From positions 1 through 64,000 of the forward strand of contig CANROD010000007.1 of NCBI GenBank assembly GCA_947632105.1: DNA of 64,000 nucleotides, written 5' to 3'. The DNA comes from an uncultured Oligella sp. Its GTDB lineage: Bacteria > Pseudomonadota > Gammaproteobacteria > Burkholderiales > Burkholderiaceae_B. Under the pieces are notes generated by a model. It worked only from the letters and a program-made list of their open reading frames with translations, was not told where the DNA came from and searched no databases. Shown piece by piece: positions 39,215 to 49,079 of this stretch; the first letter of the stretch is position 1, and every line of letters starts with the position of its first letter. A program made the translations under genes and the position numbers.

Positions 39215-39958
39215 ATGTCAGAACAAGTTTTAAAAGATAAAATTGCTCTTGTTACCGGTGCTTCAAGAGGAATCGGCAAGGCGGTTGCTAAGGCACTTGC
39301 AGAGCAAGGCGCCATCGTTGTCGGTACAGCAACGACCGAACAAGGCGCGGAGGGTGTTACCGCAGAGCTGCAGGAATTTGGTGGTCGTGGTGTCGTTTTA
39401 AACGTGACTGATGACGCGGCTTGTGATGCGTTATTAGCTGAGTTGGCATCTGAGGGAGGTCCTCATATCTTAGTAAATAATGCGGGTATCACCCGTGATG
39501 GCTTGGCTATGCGTATGAAGGATGAGGAGTGGTTAGATGTGATCCACACAAACCTTAATGCGGTTTTCCGTTTATGTCGCGGTGTTATGCGTCCAATGAT
39601 GAAAGCAAGAGAGGGTCGTATTATTAATCTAACTTCGGTTATCGCCTCTGTCGGTAATCCAGGTCAATCAAACTATGCGGCAGCTAAAGCTGCTGTCGCG
39701 GGTATGAGCCGTAGCTTAGCGAGTGAATTAGGTAGCCGTAATATCACTGTCAATTGTGTAGCTCCAGGCTTTATTGATACTGATATGACTCGTTCATTAA
39801 GCGAAGAGGTAACTGATAGTCTACTGTCACGTATCCCTCTGTCACGCTTTGGTCAACCAGAGGATATCGCTAATGCAGTTGTATTCTTGGCTGGCCCACA
39901 GGCTTCGTATATTACAGGCACCACCTTGCACGTCAATGGCGGGATGTTTATGCAGTAA
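39215..39958 (+). CDS. fabG: 3-oxoacyl-ACP reductase
   Basis: NADPH-dependent short-chain dehydrogenase of FAS II, 247 residues. It has the nucleotide motif TGASRGIGKA, the NNAG segment, and the catalytic Ser-Tyr-Lys (NLTSVIAS, then YAAAKAAV). It ends in VNGGMFM, as usual for FabG. Confidence 0.97.
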   Translation: MSEQVLKDKIALVTGASRGIGKAVAKALAEQGAIVVGTATTEQGAEGVTAELQEFGGRGVVLNVTDDAACDALLAELASEGGPHILVNNAGITRDGLAMRMKDEEWLDVIHTNLNAVFRLCRGVMRPMMKAREGRIINLTSVIASVGNPGQSNYAAAKAAVAGMSRSLASELGSRNITVNCVAPGFIDTDMTRSLSEEVTDSLLSRIPLSRFGQPEDIANAVVFLAGPQASYITGTTLHVNGGMFMQ

Positions 39959-40299
39959 TTGTTATAGGTTTTATCAATGTTTCAGTATCCTTTTGAATTT
40001 ATTAATAAGTCAACCTTGTTTGTTGCTAGTAAGGAGCTGGAGCAGTAGTAAAAAATTGTCGTTTAAAGGAAGGAAATATTTCTTTAAGCGGCTTATTTAA
40101 TAAACATTGCAGTGTTTTTTGTCTAAAATGCAGTTGTTAAACACTGCGCATTGCAATTTTGGGTGTTTTGAGCTACTTGAATTTGGTTTAATTTTTGCTT
40201 AGACTTGAGTAATTCAAAACAATTAATCACAGTATGGGTCATATTTTTAGTGGCCATTAGTTTTTAACTAGTAAGGGCTTAGCCCATTTGGAGAAATAC
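39959..40299 (+). promoter_or_regulatory. fabG-acpP spacer with a hairpin and likely acpP promoter
   Basis: This 341-base AT-rich spacer has no gene. CGTTTAAAGGAA and TTTCTTTAAGCG (about 40056-40088) form a hairpin near the start that may act as an attenuator. The rest is promoter-like, consistent with acpP needing its own strong promoter. I cannot fix the -35/-10 pair with confidence. Confidence 0.45.
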
Positions 40300-40539
40300 A
40301 TGGATAGCATCGAACAACGCGTCAAGGGCATTATTGCTGAACAATTAGCGATTAAGGATGAGGCAGAGGTAAAAAACGAATCATCTTTCTTGGATGACTT
40401 AGGTGCTGACTCACTTGACATGGTTGAGTTAGTTATGTGCTTAGAAGACGAGTTCGAAACCGAAATCCCTGACGAAGAAGCAGAAAAAATCACTACTGTT
40501 CAACAAGCTATTGATTTTATCACTGCTAACAAGAAGTAA
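40300..40539 (+). CDS. acpP: Acyl carrier protein
   Basis: A 79-residue acidic carrier of growing fatty acyl chains. The phosphopantetheine serine is S38 in [11 protein letters not shown]. The start [12 protein letters not shown] at ATG 40300 follows GGAGA; a TTG twelve bases upstream is inside the ribosome-binding region and is rejected. Confidence 0.98.
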   Translation: MDSIEQRVKGIIAEQLAIKDEAEVKNESSFLDDLGADSLDMVELVMCLEDEFETEIPDEEAEKITTVQQAIDFITANKK

Positions 40540-40560
40540 TTGCTTGGGTGATTTTTGTAG

Positions 40561-40630
40561 AGCCGCCTAAACCGTCATTTGTTACTAACTATTTTTAGTG
40601 CAAAGAGTCAGGCTTAGGCGGTTTTTGTTT
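40561..40630 (+). terminator. Terminator or attenuator between acpP and fabF
   Basis: GCCGCCTAA (40562-40570) pairs with TTAGGCGG (40614-40621) across a loop of about 43 bases, followed by TTTTTGTTTT. It would let acpP be expressed above fabF. The long loop makes it less certain than a compact terminator. Confidence 0.65.
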
Positions 40631-40673
40631 TAAACTTCTAATTATACTTAATAGCTCATTTAAGGAGTCTTTA

Positions 40674-41903
40674 GTGAAAAGACGAGTCGTCATAACAGGC
40701 TTGGGCATTGTGTCACCTGTTGGAAATACCATTGAATCCGCATGGGATAATTTGATCAATGGCCGTTCAGGTATCGGTCCAATTACCCGTTTTGATGCGA
40801 GTGAGTTTAACTCCCAAATTGCTGGTGAGGTCAAAGACTTTGATATCAGCAATTACCTGAATTCCAAAGAAGCTAAGCAGATGGATACTTTTATCCATTA
40901 TGGTTTAGCCGCAAGTATAGACGCTTGGCGTGACTCTGGTTTGGATATTAACCAGATTAACCCAGAGCGAGCCGGTGTGATTGTCGGCTCAGGCATTGGT
41001 GGTTTACCTCGCATTGAGGAAACCCAAACTGCCTTTTTGGAAAAGGGTCCACGCCGCATCAACCCATTTTTTGTACCTTCATCATTAATTAACTTAATTT
41101 CAGGTCACTTGACTATTATGTTAGGTCTTAAGGGGCCTAGTTATGGTGTCGTATCAGCTTGTACTACAGGTTTGCACTCTATCGGTGATGCCGGTCGTTT
41201 GATTGAGTACGGTGATGCTGATGTGATGGTGGCAGGTGGTGCTGAGTCTACGGTTTCTCCATTGGGTATTGGTGGCTTTGCCGCAATGCGAGCCTTGTCC
41301 ACGCGTAATGATGATCCAACCGCAGCTTCACGTCCATGGGATGTTGATCGTGATGGTTTTGTATTGGGCGAAGGTGCCGGTGTCATGGTACTTGAAGAGT
41401 ATGAACATGCCAAAAAGCGCGGAGCTAAGATCTATGGTGAGCTAGTGGGATACGGTATGAGCTCTGATGCTCATCATATTACCGCTCCTAACGAAGACGG
41501 TCCACGTCGCGGCATGGTCAATGCAATTAAAAATGCCGGCATTAATTCTGAGCAAGTTGACTATGTTAACGCTCATGGTACATCAACACCTCTAGGTGAC
41601 CTCAATGAGACCAAAGCACTTAAATTGGCTTTAGGTGATCATGCAAAAAAAGTTGTTGTTAACTCCACTAAATCAATGACAGGTCACTTGTTGGGCGCGG
41701 CCGGTGGTATTGAGGGGGTATTTGCAACGCTAGCGGTTTATCATCAAAAATCACCGCCGACCATTAATATTTTCAACCAAGATCCGGCATGTGACTTAGA
41801 TTATTGTGCTAATGAGGCACGAGATCTAGCTATTGAGTATGCGTTGTCTAATTCCTTCGGTTTTGGTGGTACTAACGGTTCAATGGTTGTTAAGAAAATT
41901 TAG
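40674..41903 (+). CDS. fabF: 3-oxoacyl-ACP synthase II
   Basis: Elongating condensing enzyme of FAS II, 409 residues, with a GTG start ([17 protein letters not shown]). The Cys-His-His triad is visible: [21 protein letters not shown] and [13 protein letters not shown]. The glycine-rich [10 protein letters not shown] is near the end. It sits after acpP as in most proteobacteria. Confidence 0.97.
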   Translation: MKRRVVITGLGIVSPVGNTIESAWDNLINGRSGIGPITRFDASEFNSQIAGEVKDFDISNYLNSKEAKQMDTFIHYGLAASIDAWRDSGLDINQINPERAGVIVGSGIGGLPRIEETQTAFLEKGPRRINPFFVPSSLINLISGHLTIMLGLKGPSYGVVSACTTGLHSIGDAGRLIEYGDADVMVAGGAESTVSPLGIGGFAAMRALSTRNDDPTAASRPWDVDRDGFVLGEGAGVMVLEEYEHAKKRGAKIYGELVGYGMSSDAHHITAPNEDGPRRGMVNAIKNAGINSEQVDYVNAHGTSTPLGDLNETKALKLALGDHAKKVVVNSTKSMTGHLLGAAGGIEGVFATLAVYHQKSPPTINIFNQDPACDLDYCANEARDLAIEYALSNSFGFGGTNGSMVVKKI

Positions 41904-41909
41904 TTTTTC

Positions 41910-42332
41910 ATGCGCTCACCAGTATTAAACCGAGTTTGGCACCAAATGATTTGGATCAAGCCTAGCTCTTATGAGATTTTTTATAAGAGCAGCTTGATTT
42001 GGCTGACTTTTATGCTGTTCTTCGGTTTTACTATTTCTTGTTTATTGGCATCTCTATTTTTTGTATTTTTTAAAACTCAAAAAACACAATCTACTTGGGG
42101 CTTAGCGATAAATCCTGAGGGTGATTGTCAGTATTATCCCTCGATAAATGCTAATTCGGTTAGTTGCCGGCTAGTGTCAGCACGTCACGCGTTATTTTGG
42201 TGTTATTTAGTATTACAGTCTGAGGATGGAAAATCTCATCGGTTAGTACTTTGGTTAAGTAGTTTAAGTCCTCAGCAAAGACGACGCTTTAGTGCTTTGT
42301 GTCATAATTGGTCTCAGGAGGTATTGACATGA
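41910..42332 (+). CDS. YgfX/CptA-like small membrane protein
   Basis: A 140-residue protein with a basic N-terminus, one or two membrane helices (about 30-52), then a soluble tail. In that tail WGLAINPEGDCQYYP, FWCYLVLQSEDGKSHRLVLWLSSLSPQQRRRFSALC recalls the YgfX pattern (W.L...G, L.L..D.L....fR.L). It lies between fabF and rpoE, a frequent place for YgfX-like genes in betaproteobacteria, and overlaps rpoE by 4 bases (ATGA). The toxin role proposed for E. coli YgfX should not be assumed here. Confidence 0.6.
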   Translation: MRSPVLNRVWHQMIWIKPSSYEIFYKSSLIWLTFMLFFGFTISCLLASLFFVFFKTQKTQSTWGLAINPEGDCQYYPSINANSVSCRLVSARHALFWCYLVLQSEDGKSHRLVLWLSSLSPQQRRRFSALCHNWSQEVLT

Positions 42333-42928
42333 GTACAGAGCGAGAAATAGATGCAGTGCTAGTCAAAAGAGCACAAGCTGGCGATAAGCGAGCTTTTGAA
42401 ATGTTGGTCACTAAGTACCAACGACGTATTTTGCGTCTATTAGGGCGTATCCTGCACAATCAAAGTGATGTAGAGGATGTTGCTCAAGATACTTTTCTAA
42501 AGGCCTATCGAGCCTTACCAAAGTTTCGCAATGAAAGTGCATTTTATACATGGCTCTATCGCATTGCCGTTAATACGGCACGAAATCATATCTCATCAAA
42601 ACATAATCAAGTTTTTGTATCAGACCAAATAGAAAGTCAGGATGGTGAAACTTTTTCATTACTTGATAATCTAACTGATGGAGAGACCCCAGAAACTCAT
42701 ATGCATAATCGCGAAATCATTGAGGCATTGCAAATTGCTCTTGATGAGTTGCCTGAACAATTACGTCAAGCGATTGTCTTGCGAGAGTTAGAGGGGTTGA
42801 GTTATGAAGAAATTTCAACGGCTATGGATTGTCCAGTAGGTACGGTGAGATCACGCATTTTTAGAGCACGTGAGGCTATCGCTGAGCAACTTAAGCCGTT
42901 ATTAGGCGGTGATGGTAGGCCATGGTAG
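42329..42928 (+). CDS. rpoE: RNA polymerase sigma-E factor (RpoE/AlgU)
   Basis: ECF sigma factor for envelope stress, 199 residues from MSTEREIDAVLVKRAQ. ATG 42329 follows CAGGAGGT; a TTG 21 bases upstream would include the ribosome site and is rejected. Region 2 has DVEDVAQDTFLKAYRAL, and region 4 has LSYEEISTAMDCPVGTVRSRIFRARE. It is followed by its anti-sigma factor genes and the DegP protease, the standard RpoE-RseA-RseB-MucD block. Confidence 0.96.
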   Translation: MSTEREIDAVLVKRAQAGDKRAFEMLVTKYQRRILRLLGRILHNQSDVEDVAQDTFLKAYRALPKFRNESAFYTWLYRIAVNTARNHISSKHNQVFVSDQIESQDGETFSLLDNLTDGETPETHMHNREIIEALQIALDELPEQLRQAIVLRELEGLSYEEISTAMDCPVGTVRSRIFRAREAIAEQLKPLLGGDGRPW

Positions 42929-42968
42929 TACTGCTCAAGTAGTGGTCTAGTAAAAGGAAGTCTTTTAA

Positions 42969-43691
42969 ATGAGTAACATTAACGATTTATCAACATCAGA
43001 TCAGTTGGACCGTCTAAGCGCTTTCTTAGATGGTGAATTAAGTGAGTCTGAGTTTGAAGCTGTGTTGGATGATTTAGATGGTCCTTGCTGTGTTCAGCTT
43101 AGGAGCTATCAGATTATCGGTGATGTTATACGTGACAGTAGTTTAGCTATCAGAACATCGGATCTCTTTTCAGTTCGTCTGGCGAAAGCACTAGAAGCTG
43201 AGCCTGCGCACTCACTTGAAGAATGGCAAGAGGAATCACGGGCTACAGGTACACATGGTATCTCTCCCAAGACTCGAACAACTCAAGTCCATCATCTGCC
43301 GAGTAGACCTAAAACACGCTATGCTTTCGTAGCAGGTGGGATAGCGGCAGCCTTTGCCACCATCGTTACTTATCATATTTTTCAAAGTGATCAAATACAA
43401 TTAAGTGCCGATACCGCTCCTGTATTAGCCTCTACTGAGGTTCAGGCAGTATCGCCGCAAGTTGTTGAATCGCCAGTACTTGTGGCGAGTGCTAACAATA
43501 GCGAAATAGGCACTATGCAGAGCTTTAATAGAACGCCTACAATGGCAGTTAGATCTGCGGTGTCGAATTCCCGAGTGTCTACTGAGGAAAGTCGCCGTAC
43601 TTATCCCGAATACTTGCGTTCGCATAGTGATATGTCAGCTCATACACCATTTATGCAGGTCAATTATCAGGGCGTAGGTGTTGATCAATGA
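42969..43691 (+). CDS. mucA: Anti-sigma-E factor RseA/MucA-like
   Basis: A 240-residue inner-membrane protein that would hold RpoE inactive. The N-terminal RseA-type domain (DQLDRLSAFLDGELSESEFE, then LRSYQIIGDVIRD) is cytoplasmic. One membrane helix lies at about 118-137 (FVAGGIAAAFATIVTYHIF), followed by a periplasmic tail cleaved during signalling. Its stop overlaps the next start (ATGA). Confidence 0.9.
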   Translation: MSNINDLSTSDQLDRLSAFLDGELSESEFEAVLDDLDGPCCVQLRSYQIIGDVIRDSSLAIRTSDLFSVRLAKALEAEPAHSLEEWQEESRATGTHGISPKTRTTQVHHLPSRPKTRYAFVAGGIAAAFATIVTYHIFQSDQIQLSADTAPVLASTEVQAVSPQVVESPVLVASANNSEIGTMQSFNRTPTMAVRSAVSNSRVSTEESRRTYPEYLRSHSDMSAHTPFMQVNYQGVGVDQ

Positions 43692-44752
43692 ACAGTTTGT
43701 TGCACAAATCATTTGTAGGATTGAGTATCGCCATGCTGGCATTGACGATATCTGCTTTGAGTTATGCGCAACCATTAGCCAACCCCGTTGTTACAGATAC
43801 TACACAATTACCTCAAGTTGATGTGGTGCAAGAACAAGAGGTTGAGTTGTTGAGTCTTGAGCAATTGCTTAGGCAAATTCAATTAGCCTCTGCTCAGGTT
43901 AATTATCAAGGCATCTTTGTTTCACACTGGGCTAACCAAAACTTAATTACATCCAAAATTACTAATCTCTTCAGTAATGGGGCGTTGTCACGTCGAATCG
44001 AATCTCTGGATGATAGTCCTATTGAGGTAATGCGGACGGATGAACAGCAAATTCAGCTTTTTCCTGAGCAACGAGTTGTTGTCACTATGCCAATCAGAGA
44101 GCATGATTTCCCTGGGATATTATTGGCAGAGGTAGATGGAATTTCAAACTATTATACAGCTGAAGAATTGGATATTCCATCACGTGTTGCCGGTATTTAT
44201 TGTAAAACGATCGTCTTATCGCCGCTAGATGACGATCGTTATGGTTTTAGGCTTTGCGTAGAACCAATTAAGCGCTTATTGCTTCAGATTGAAACAGTGA
44301 ATGCTAAACAGCAGATTGTTAGTCAAACAACTTTTACTCATTTGCTTTTTGAGGATCAAATAGATTCTGCATCTATACATACTGAGCACGATTACGTGAC
44401 ATGGAGTCACTTTAAGCCACGATCTAATGAGGTTGATCTTGATGCAGAGGGTTGGCGTTTTTCTTTACCGGGTGGTTTTAAAAAAATTACAAGTTTTAAG
44501 TTAATTACGGGAACCAAAAAAGAGGTAAGACAACTAACATTATCTGATGGCCTATCTTCATTCTCTATTTTTATTCAAGAGCTTGAGGAAGAGGATAAAG
44601 GTAAGTATGGTCTTTCAGATCGTGTTGAGGGACCAGTTAATATTTACAGCAAGCGTTTAGGTGACTATTGGCTTACCGTTTTGGGTGCTATGCCATTACC
44701 TACGCTAGAATCAGTAGCTGAGTCTGCTGAGCATAGTTCAATCGAGAACTAG
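43688..44752 (+). CDS. mucB: Sigma-E regulatory protein RseB/MucB-like
   Basis: A 354-residue periplasmic protein with a signal peptide ending near SALSYAQ. It has an N-terminal LolA-like domain (ASAQVNYQGIFVSHWANQNL, RRIESLDDSPIEVMR) and a C-terminal MucB/RseB domain (GWRFSLPGGFKKI...VYSKRLGDYWLTVLGAMP type pattern). It protects the anti-sigma factor from cleavage and senses mislocalised lipid. It is translationally coupled to mucA. Confidence 0.93.
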   Translation: MNSLLHKSFVGLSIAMLALTISALSYAQPLANPVVTDTTQLPQVDVVQEQEVELLSLEQLLRQIQLASAQVNYQGIFVSHWANQNLITSKITNLFSNGALSRRIESLDDSPIEVMRTDEQQIQLFPEQRVVVTMPIREHDFPGILLAEVDGISNYYTAEELDIPSRVAGIYCKTIVLSPLDDDRYGFRLCVEPIKRLLLQIETVNAKQQIVSQTTFTHLLFEDQIDSASIHTEHDYVTWSHFKPRSNEVDLDAEGWRFSLPGGFKKITSFKLITGTKKEVRQLTLSDGLSSFSIFIQELEEEDKGKYGLSDRVEGPVNIYSKRLGDYWLTVLGAMPLPTLESVAESAEHSSIEN

Positions 44753-44816
44753 GTGCTTTAATCCTTCTATAAGATCAAAAAGTATCAGTTCTTATTAGCA
44801 TTTAAGGATATTTAGT

Positions 44817-46361
44817 ATGTTAATAAAAAAAACTTTCATCGCCACGTTATTAGCTTTAAGTACTTTAGCGCCAAACGCAATGGCAGAAGAAGCTAAATTG
44901 TTGCCTTCACCTGTTGTTAAGCAAGAGGGCAATAAGACCAACCAAGTCACCCCAACCATTAATCCTCAAGATAACAAATTAGTTGCATTGCCTGATTTTA
45001 CGCAAATTGTGGCTGAAACAGAGGCAGGTGTCGTTAATATCCGCACTATGGAAACACTCCGAAGTCATGGTGGCGGTGCTGGTGGTTTTGGTGCTGATCG
45101 TGAGATGGATGATCTTTTTCGTTTCTTCTTTGGTCCTGATTTCGGGTTTCCTGGTCAGGTGCAGCCACGTGATCGTGGTCCACAGTCTGGAGAGCGTGCT
45201 GAGCGAGAAGTACCGAGAGGCGTAGGTTCCGGTTTCATTATTTCCGAGGATGGTTACATTATTACTAATAACCACGTGATTGATAAAGCCTCTAAAATTA
45301 TTGTTACTTTAAATGATGGTAAAGAGTTAGTCGGAGAGGTAATAGGAACTGATGCACGTACTGATCTTGCTTTAATCAAGGTTGAAGCAAATGACTTAAA
45401 GCCGTTAGCAATCGGTGATTCTGATGACTTGAAAAAAGGTCAATGGGTTGTGGCGATTGGTTCACCATTTGGTTTGGATTCGACAGTGACCGCTGGTATT
45501 GTTAGTGCAATCAATCGTGATACGGGTGACTATTTACCATTTATTCAAACAGATGTTGCCGTTAATCCAGGTAATTCAGGTGGTCCTCTAATTGACTTAT
45601 CAGGTGAAGTGGTTGGTGTGAATTCTCAAATTGTTTCTCGCTCTGGAGGCTTCATGGGGATTTCATTATCGATTCCTATTGATGAAGCGATGAAGGTAGT
45701 TGAGCAGCTTAAGGAAACAGGTAAAGTTGTACGTGGACGTATTGGTGTGACAATCTCAGAAGTGGAAGAGGATGTGGCTGAAGCACTTGGTTTAGATGGT
45801 GCTGAGGGTGCTCTAGTTAGCAATGTTGAGCTAGGTAGTCCAGCACAAAAATCAGGTATTCGTCCTGGGGATGTGATTATCAAGTTTGACGGCAAGGATA
45901 TTAATAAGTGGTCTGACTTGCCGCGCATGGTAGGTCAAACTCGTCCTGATACTGAGTCCACCATTGAGGTATGGCGTCGCGGTAAGGCAGTTGAATTAGA
46001 CATCGTAGTTGAAAGCCTTAACGGTGATGAGGCGTTGGCAGCTAAAGATCCCGACAGCGATTCCAAGGCTGATAGTGCGAAAGAGGTAGATAGATTAGGT
46101 TTAGTTGTATCTAACTTATCAGCAGCTCAAAAAGAATTGCTAGGTGTTGATGGTGGCGTGATTGTTTCTACTGTTGAAGGCGTAGGTGTAGAATCAGGAC
46201 TGATGGTGGATGATGTTATTTTGGTACTTAATAACCAAGACGTAAAGGATATCGAGCATTATCAGGAGCTGGTTGAAGCGCTTCCCAAAGACAAAAATGC
46301 GGCTTTATTAATACGACGTAATGATTTAACTCAGTGGGTCGCAGTTCAACCTGAAAAATAA
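44817..46361 (+). CDS. degP: Periplasmic serine protease DegP/MucD
   Basis: HtrA-family protease/chaperone, 514 residues. It has a signal peptide (to about residue 24), the trypsin-like triad H153 (TNNHVID), D183 (ARTDLALIKV) and S254 (NPGNSGGPLI), and two PDZ domains (about 300-390 and 410-505). A flexible acidic linker lies between the PDZ domains. Its place after mucB makes it a likely sigma-E target. Confidence 0.96.
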   Translation: MLIKKTFIATLLALSTLAPNAMAEEAKLLPSPVVKQEGNKTNQVTPTINPQDNKLVALPDFTQIVAETEAGVVNIRTMETLRSHGGGAGGFGADREMDDLFRFFFGPDFGFPGQVQPRDRGPQSGERAEREVPRGVGSGFIISEDGYIITNNHVIDKASKIIVTLNDGKELVGEVIGTDARTDLALIKVEANDLKPLAIGDSDDLKKGQWVVAIGSPFGLDSTVTAGIVSAINRDTGDYLPFIQTDVAVNPGNSGGPLIDLSGEVVGVNSQIVSRSGGFMGISLSIPIDEAMKVVEQLKETGKVVRGRIGVTISEVEEDVAEALGLDGAEGALVSNVELGSPAQKSGIRPGDVIIKFDGKDINKWSDLPRMVGQTRPDTESTIEVWRRGKAVELDIVVESLNGDEALAAKDPDSDSKADSAKEVDRLGLVVSNLSAAQKELLGVDGGVIVSTVEGVGVESGLMVDDVILVLNNQDVKDIEHYQELVEALPKDKNAALLIRRNDLTQWVAVQPEK

Positions 46362-46385
46362 AGTACAATACACTGTTATTGAACC

Positions 46386-46416
46386 CAAAAAAGGCGCAAT
46401 ATTTGCGCCTTTTTAG
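46386..46416 (+). terminator. Terminator after degP
   Basis: AAAAAAGGCGCAA and TTGCGCCTTTTTA form a compact GC stem with a 3-base loop and a T run. It ends the rpoE-degP unit before lepA. Confidence 0.93.
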
Positions 46417-46443
46417 TTATCTATTGTCTTATTTTCGGAATTC

Positions 46444-48234
46444 ATGCAGCATATACGCAATTTTTCTATTATTGCCCATATTGACCATGGTAAATCTACC
46501 TTGGCCGATCGCTTAATTCAGCGTTGTGGTGGCCTATCAGATCGCGAGATGTCGACTCAGGTATTAGACTCCATGGACATTGAGCGTGAGCGTGGTATTA
46601 CCATTAAGGCGCAAACCGCTGCGCTTGAGTATAAAGCTCAAGATGGCAAAATTTATAATTTAAACCTTATCGATACCCCAGGGCACGTGGATTTTGCCTA
46701 TGAGGTTAGTCGTTCTTTATCTGCTTGTGAGGGAGCGCTACTAGTTGTTGATGCTTCTCAAGGAGTAGAGGCTCAGACCGTAGCTACTTGTTATACCGCA
46801 CTTGAGCAGGATGTAGAAGTTATTCCGGTGCTTAATAAAATGGATTTAAATTCAGCCGATCCAGAAGCCGCCAAGGAGGAAATTGAGGAGGTTATCGGTA
46901 TTGATGCCTCTGAAGCGATACCAGCCAGTGCCAAAGTTGGCATGGGGATTGATGATATTCTAGAAGCGATTGTGGCTAAGGTTGAGCCACCTGTAGGTGA
47001 TCCGGATAATCCTTTACAGGCACTGATCATTGACTCATGGTTTGACAACTATGTTGGTGTCGTAATGTTAGTGCGTATTGTTAATGGTGTTCTTAAGCCT
47101 AAAGACCGTATGCGCTTTATGTCGACTAATCAAACTCATCTTTGTGAACAGGTGGGCGTATTTACTCCTAAATCAGTGCAACGTAAGCAGTTAAGTGCTG
47201 GTGAGGTGGGTTTTATTATTTCTGGCATCAAGGAATTGGAGCATGCTAAGGTCGGCGATACCATTACCGTTGTTGGTAAAGAGGCGACAGAGCCATTACC
47301 TGGATTCAAAGAGGTTAAGCCACAGGTTTTTGCAGGCTTATACCCCGTTGAAAGTAGTGAGTACGATCAATTACGAGATTCGCTTGAAAAACTTAAACTA
47401 AACGATGCATCATTGATGTTTGAACCAGAGGTTTCTGAGGCCTTGGGTTTCGGTTTTCGTTGTGGTTTTCTAGGCCTCCTGCACATGGAAATTGTGCAGG
47501 AGCGCTTGGAACGTGAGTTTGATATGGACATCATTACCACAGCGCCATCGGTTGTGTATGAGGTGGAGCTTAATGATGGAACGGTCATTATGGTTGAAAC
47601 ACCATCACGTATGCCTAGCGTTGGTGAGATTGCTGATATTAGAGAGCCAATTGTTGAGGTCAGTATTTTAATGCCACAGGATTATGTAGGTCCGGTAATG
47701 ACCTTATGCAATCAAAAGCGTGGTATCCAAAAAAATATGGTCTATCATGGTCGACAGGTCAATTTAGTATATGAAATGCCATTGGCTGAGATTGTTTTGG
47801 ACTTTTTTGACCGCTTGAAATCGGTATCTCGCGGTTATGCTTCGATGGATTATAACTTCATCGAGTTCCGTAGTTCTGACGTAGTACGTGTTGATTTGCT
47901 GATAAATGGTGATAGGGTTGATGCCTTATCCATGATTGTCCATCGTCAGCATGCTCGTCATCGTGGTCGTGAGGTAGTTACCAAGATGCGTGGTCTGATT
48001 CCTCGTCAGATGTATGATGTAGCAATTCAGTGTGCTATTGGTGCAGAAGTGGTTGCTCGCGAAAATGTTAAGGCATTGCGTAAAAATGTGCTTGCCAAGT
48101 GTTATGGCGGTGATATTTCACGGAAGAAGAAGTTACTTGAAAAACAAAAAGAAGGTAAGAAACGTATGAAGCAGGTTGGTAGTGTGGAAATTCCACAAGA
48201 GGCCTTCTTAGCGATCTTACAAGTGGATGATTAA
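46444..48234 (+). CDS. lepA: Elongation factor 4 (LepA)
   Basis: Ribosome-associated GTPase, 596 residues. G1 is [10 protein letters not shown]3 DTPGHVDF and G4 NKMD. The LepA-specific C-terminal domain is present with [12 protein letters not shown] and [22 protein letters not shown]. It is the first gene of the conserved lepA-lepB-rnc-era-recO string. Confidence 0.98.
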   Translation: MQHIRNFSIIAHIDHGKSTLADRLIQRCGGLSDREMSTQVLDSMDIERERGITIKAQTAALEYKAQDGKIYNLNLIDTPGHVDFAYEVSRSLSACEGALLVVDASQGVEAQTVATCYTALEQDVEVIPVLNKMDLNSADPEAAKEEIEEVIGIDASEAIPASAKVGMGIDDILEAIVAKVEPPVGDPDNPLQALIIDSWFDNYVGVVMLVRIVNGVLKPKDRMRFMSTNQTHLCEQVGVFTPKSVQRKQLSAGEVGFIISGIKELEHAKVGDTITVVGKEATEPLPGFKEVKPQVFAGLYPVESSEYDQLRDSLEKLKLNDASLMFEPEVSEALGFGFRCGFLGLLHMEIVQERLEREFDMDIITTAPSVVYEVELNDGTVIMVETPSRMPSVGEIADIREPIVEVSILMPQDYVGPVMTLCNQKRGIQKNMVYHGRQVNLVYEMPLAEIVLDFFDRLKSVSRGYASMDYNFIEFRSSDVVRVDLLINGDRVDALSMIVHRQHARHRGREVVTKMRGLIPRQMYDVAIQCAIGAEVVARENVKALRKNVLAKCYGGDISRKKKLLEKQKEGKKRMKQVGSVEIPQEAFLAILQVDD

Positions 48235-48256
48235 TGTCTGGAGCAATTAAATAATC

Positions 48257-49072
48257 ATGGATTATGCCTTAATATTATTACTCTTATTGATGATTGCGAT
48301 TGTTGTAAAGATACTCGATCGCTTGGTTTTAAAGCCTCGAAGAGTTGCGCAGTATGGTGAAGAGGAAGCTAAACACAGAGGTTGGTTTATCGATATTGTA
48401 CATAGCTTCTTTCCAGTAATCTTGGCTGTTTTTGTGCTGCGCAGCTTTATTGTTGAGCCATTCCGTATTCCTTCTGGATCGATGTTGCCGACACTTGAAG
48501 CTAAGGACATGATTCTAGCTAATAAGTTTTCCTATGGCGTGGTGTTCCCAGTCTTTAATAAAAAAATTATTCCTGTAGGTAGTCCTGAGCGTGGTGATGT
48601 GGTTGTTTTCCGTTTTCCACCAAAACCGGAAATAGACTATATTAAGCGTATTGTGGCATTACCTGGCGATACTATCGTCTATGACAATATTCAGAAGACA
48701 TTGCAGGTTAATGGTCAGGTATATGCCCAAATGGATTTGGGCCCGTATATCAATCCTGAGCAGCAAGGCGGCAACCCACAGCAATATGCAGAGATTACTG
48801 ACACAAAAACGTATAATATTTTAAAGCTTCCCTATCAAAATATAGCTCGCCCAGAAACTCGTTTTCCTTTCTTAGATTATTGCGACTACACTGTCGAGCA
48901 GTTAAGCTGCACTGTGCCTAATGCTCATTATTTTGCTTTAGGTGATAATCGCGACAATAGTGTGGATAGCCGTTTCTGGGGGTTTGTGCCTGAGGAAAAT
49001 ATTGTTGGTAAGGCATTTTTCATCTGGATGAATTTAGGCTTTAATTTTGATCGTATCGGTACAATTAAGTAA
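48257..49072 (+). CDS. lepB: Signal peptidase I
   Basis: Cleaves Sec signal peptides at the periplasmic face. The 271-residue protein has two N-terminal membrane segments (about 2-22 and 50-68). The catalytic Ser-Lys dyad is S75 (PSGSMLPTL) and K130 (DYIKRIVALPGD). The box ALGDNRDNSVDSRFWGFVP is present. The C-terminus is typical (FIWMNL). Confidence 0.97.
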   Translation: MDYALILLLLLMIAIVVKILDRLVLKPRRVAQYGEEEAKHRGWFIDIVHSFFPVILAVFVLRSFIVEPFRIPSGSMLPTLEAKDMILANKFSYGVVFPVFNKKIIPVGSPERGDVVVFRFPPKPEIDYIKRIVALPGDTIVYDNIQKTLQVNGQVYAQMDLGPYINPEQQGGNPQQYAEITDTKTYNILKLPYQNIARPETRFPFLDYCDYTVEQLSCTVPNAHYFALGDNRDNSVDSRFWGFVPEENIVGKAFFIWMNLGFNFDRIGTIK

Positions 49073-49079
49073 ATAGCCT

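Noticed and set aside
42308..42328. Longer N-terminus for RpoE starting at TTG
   Set aside because: It would translate the GGAGG ribosome site; the family begins at MSTER-like residues at 42329.
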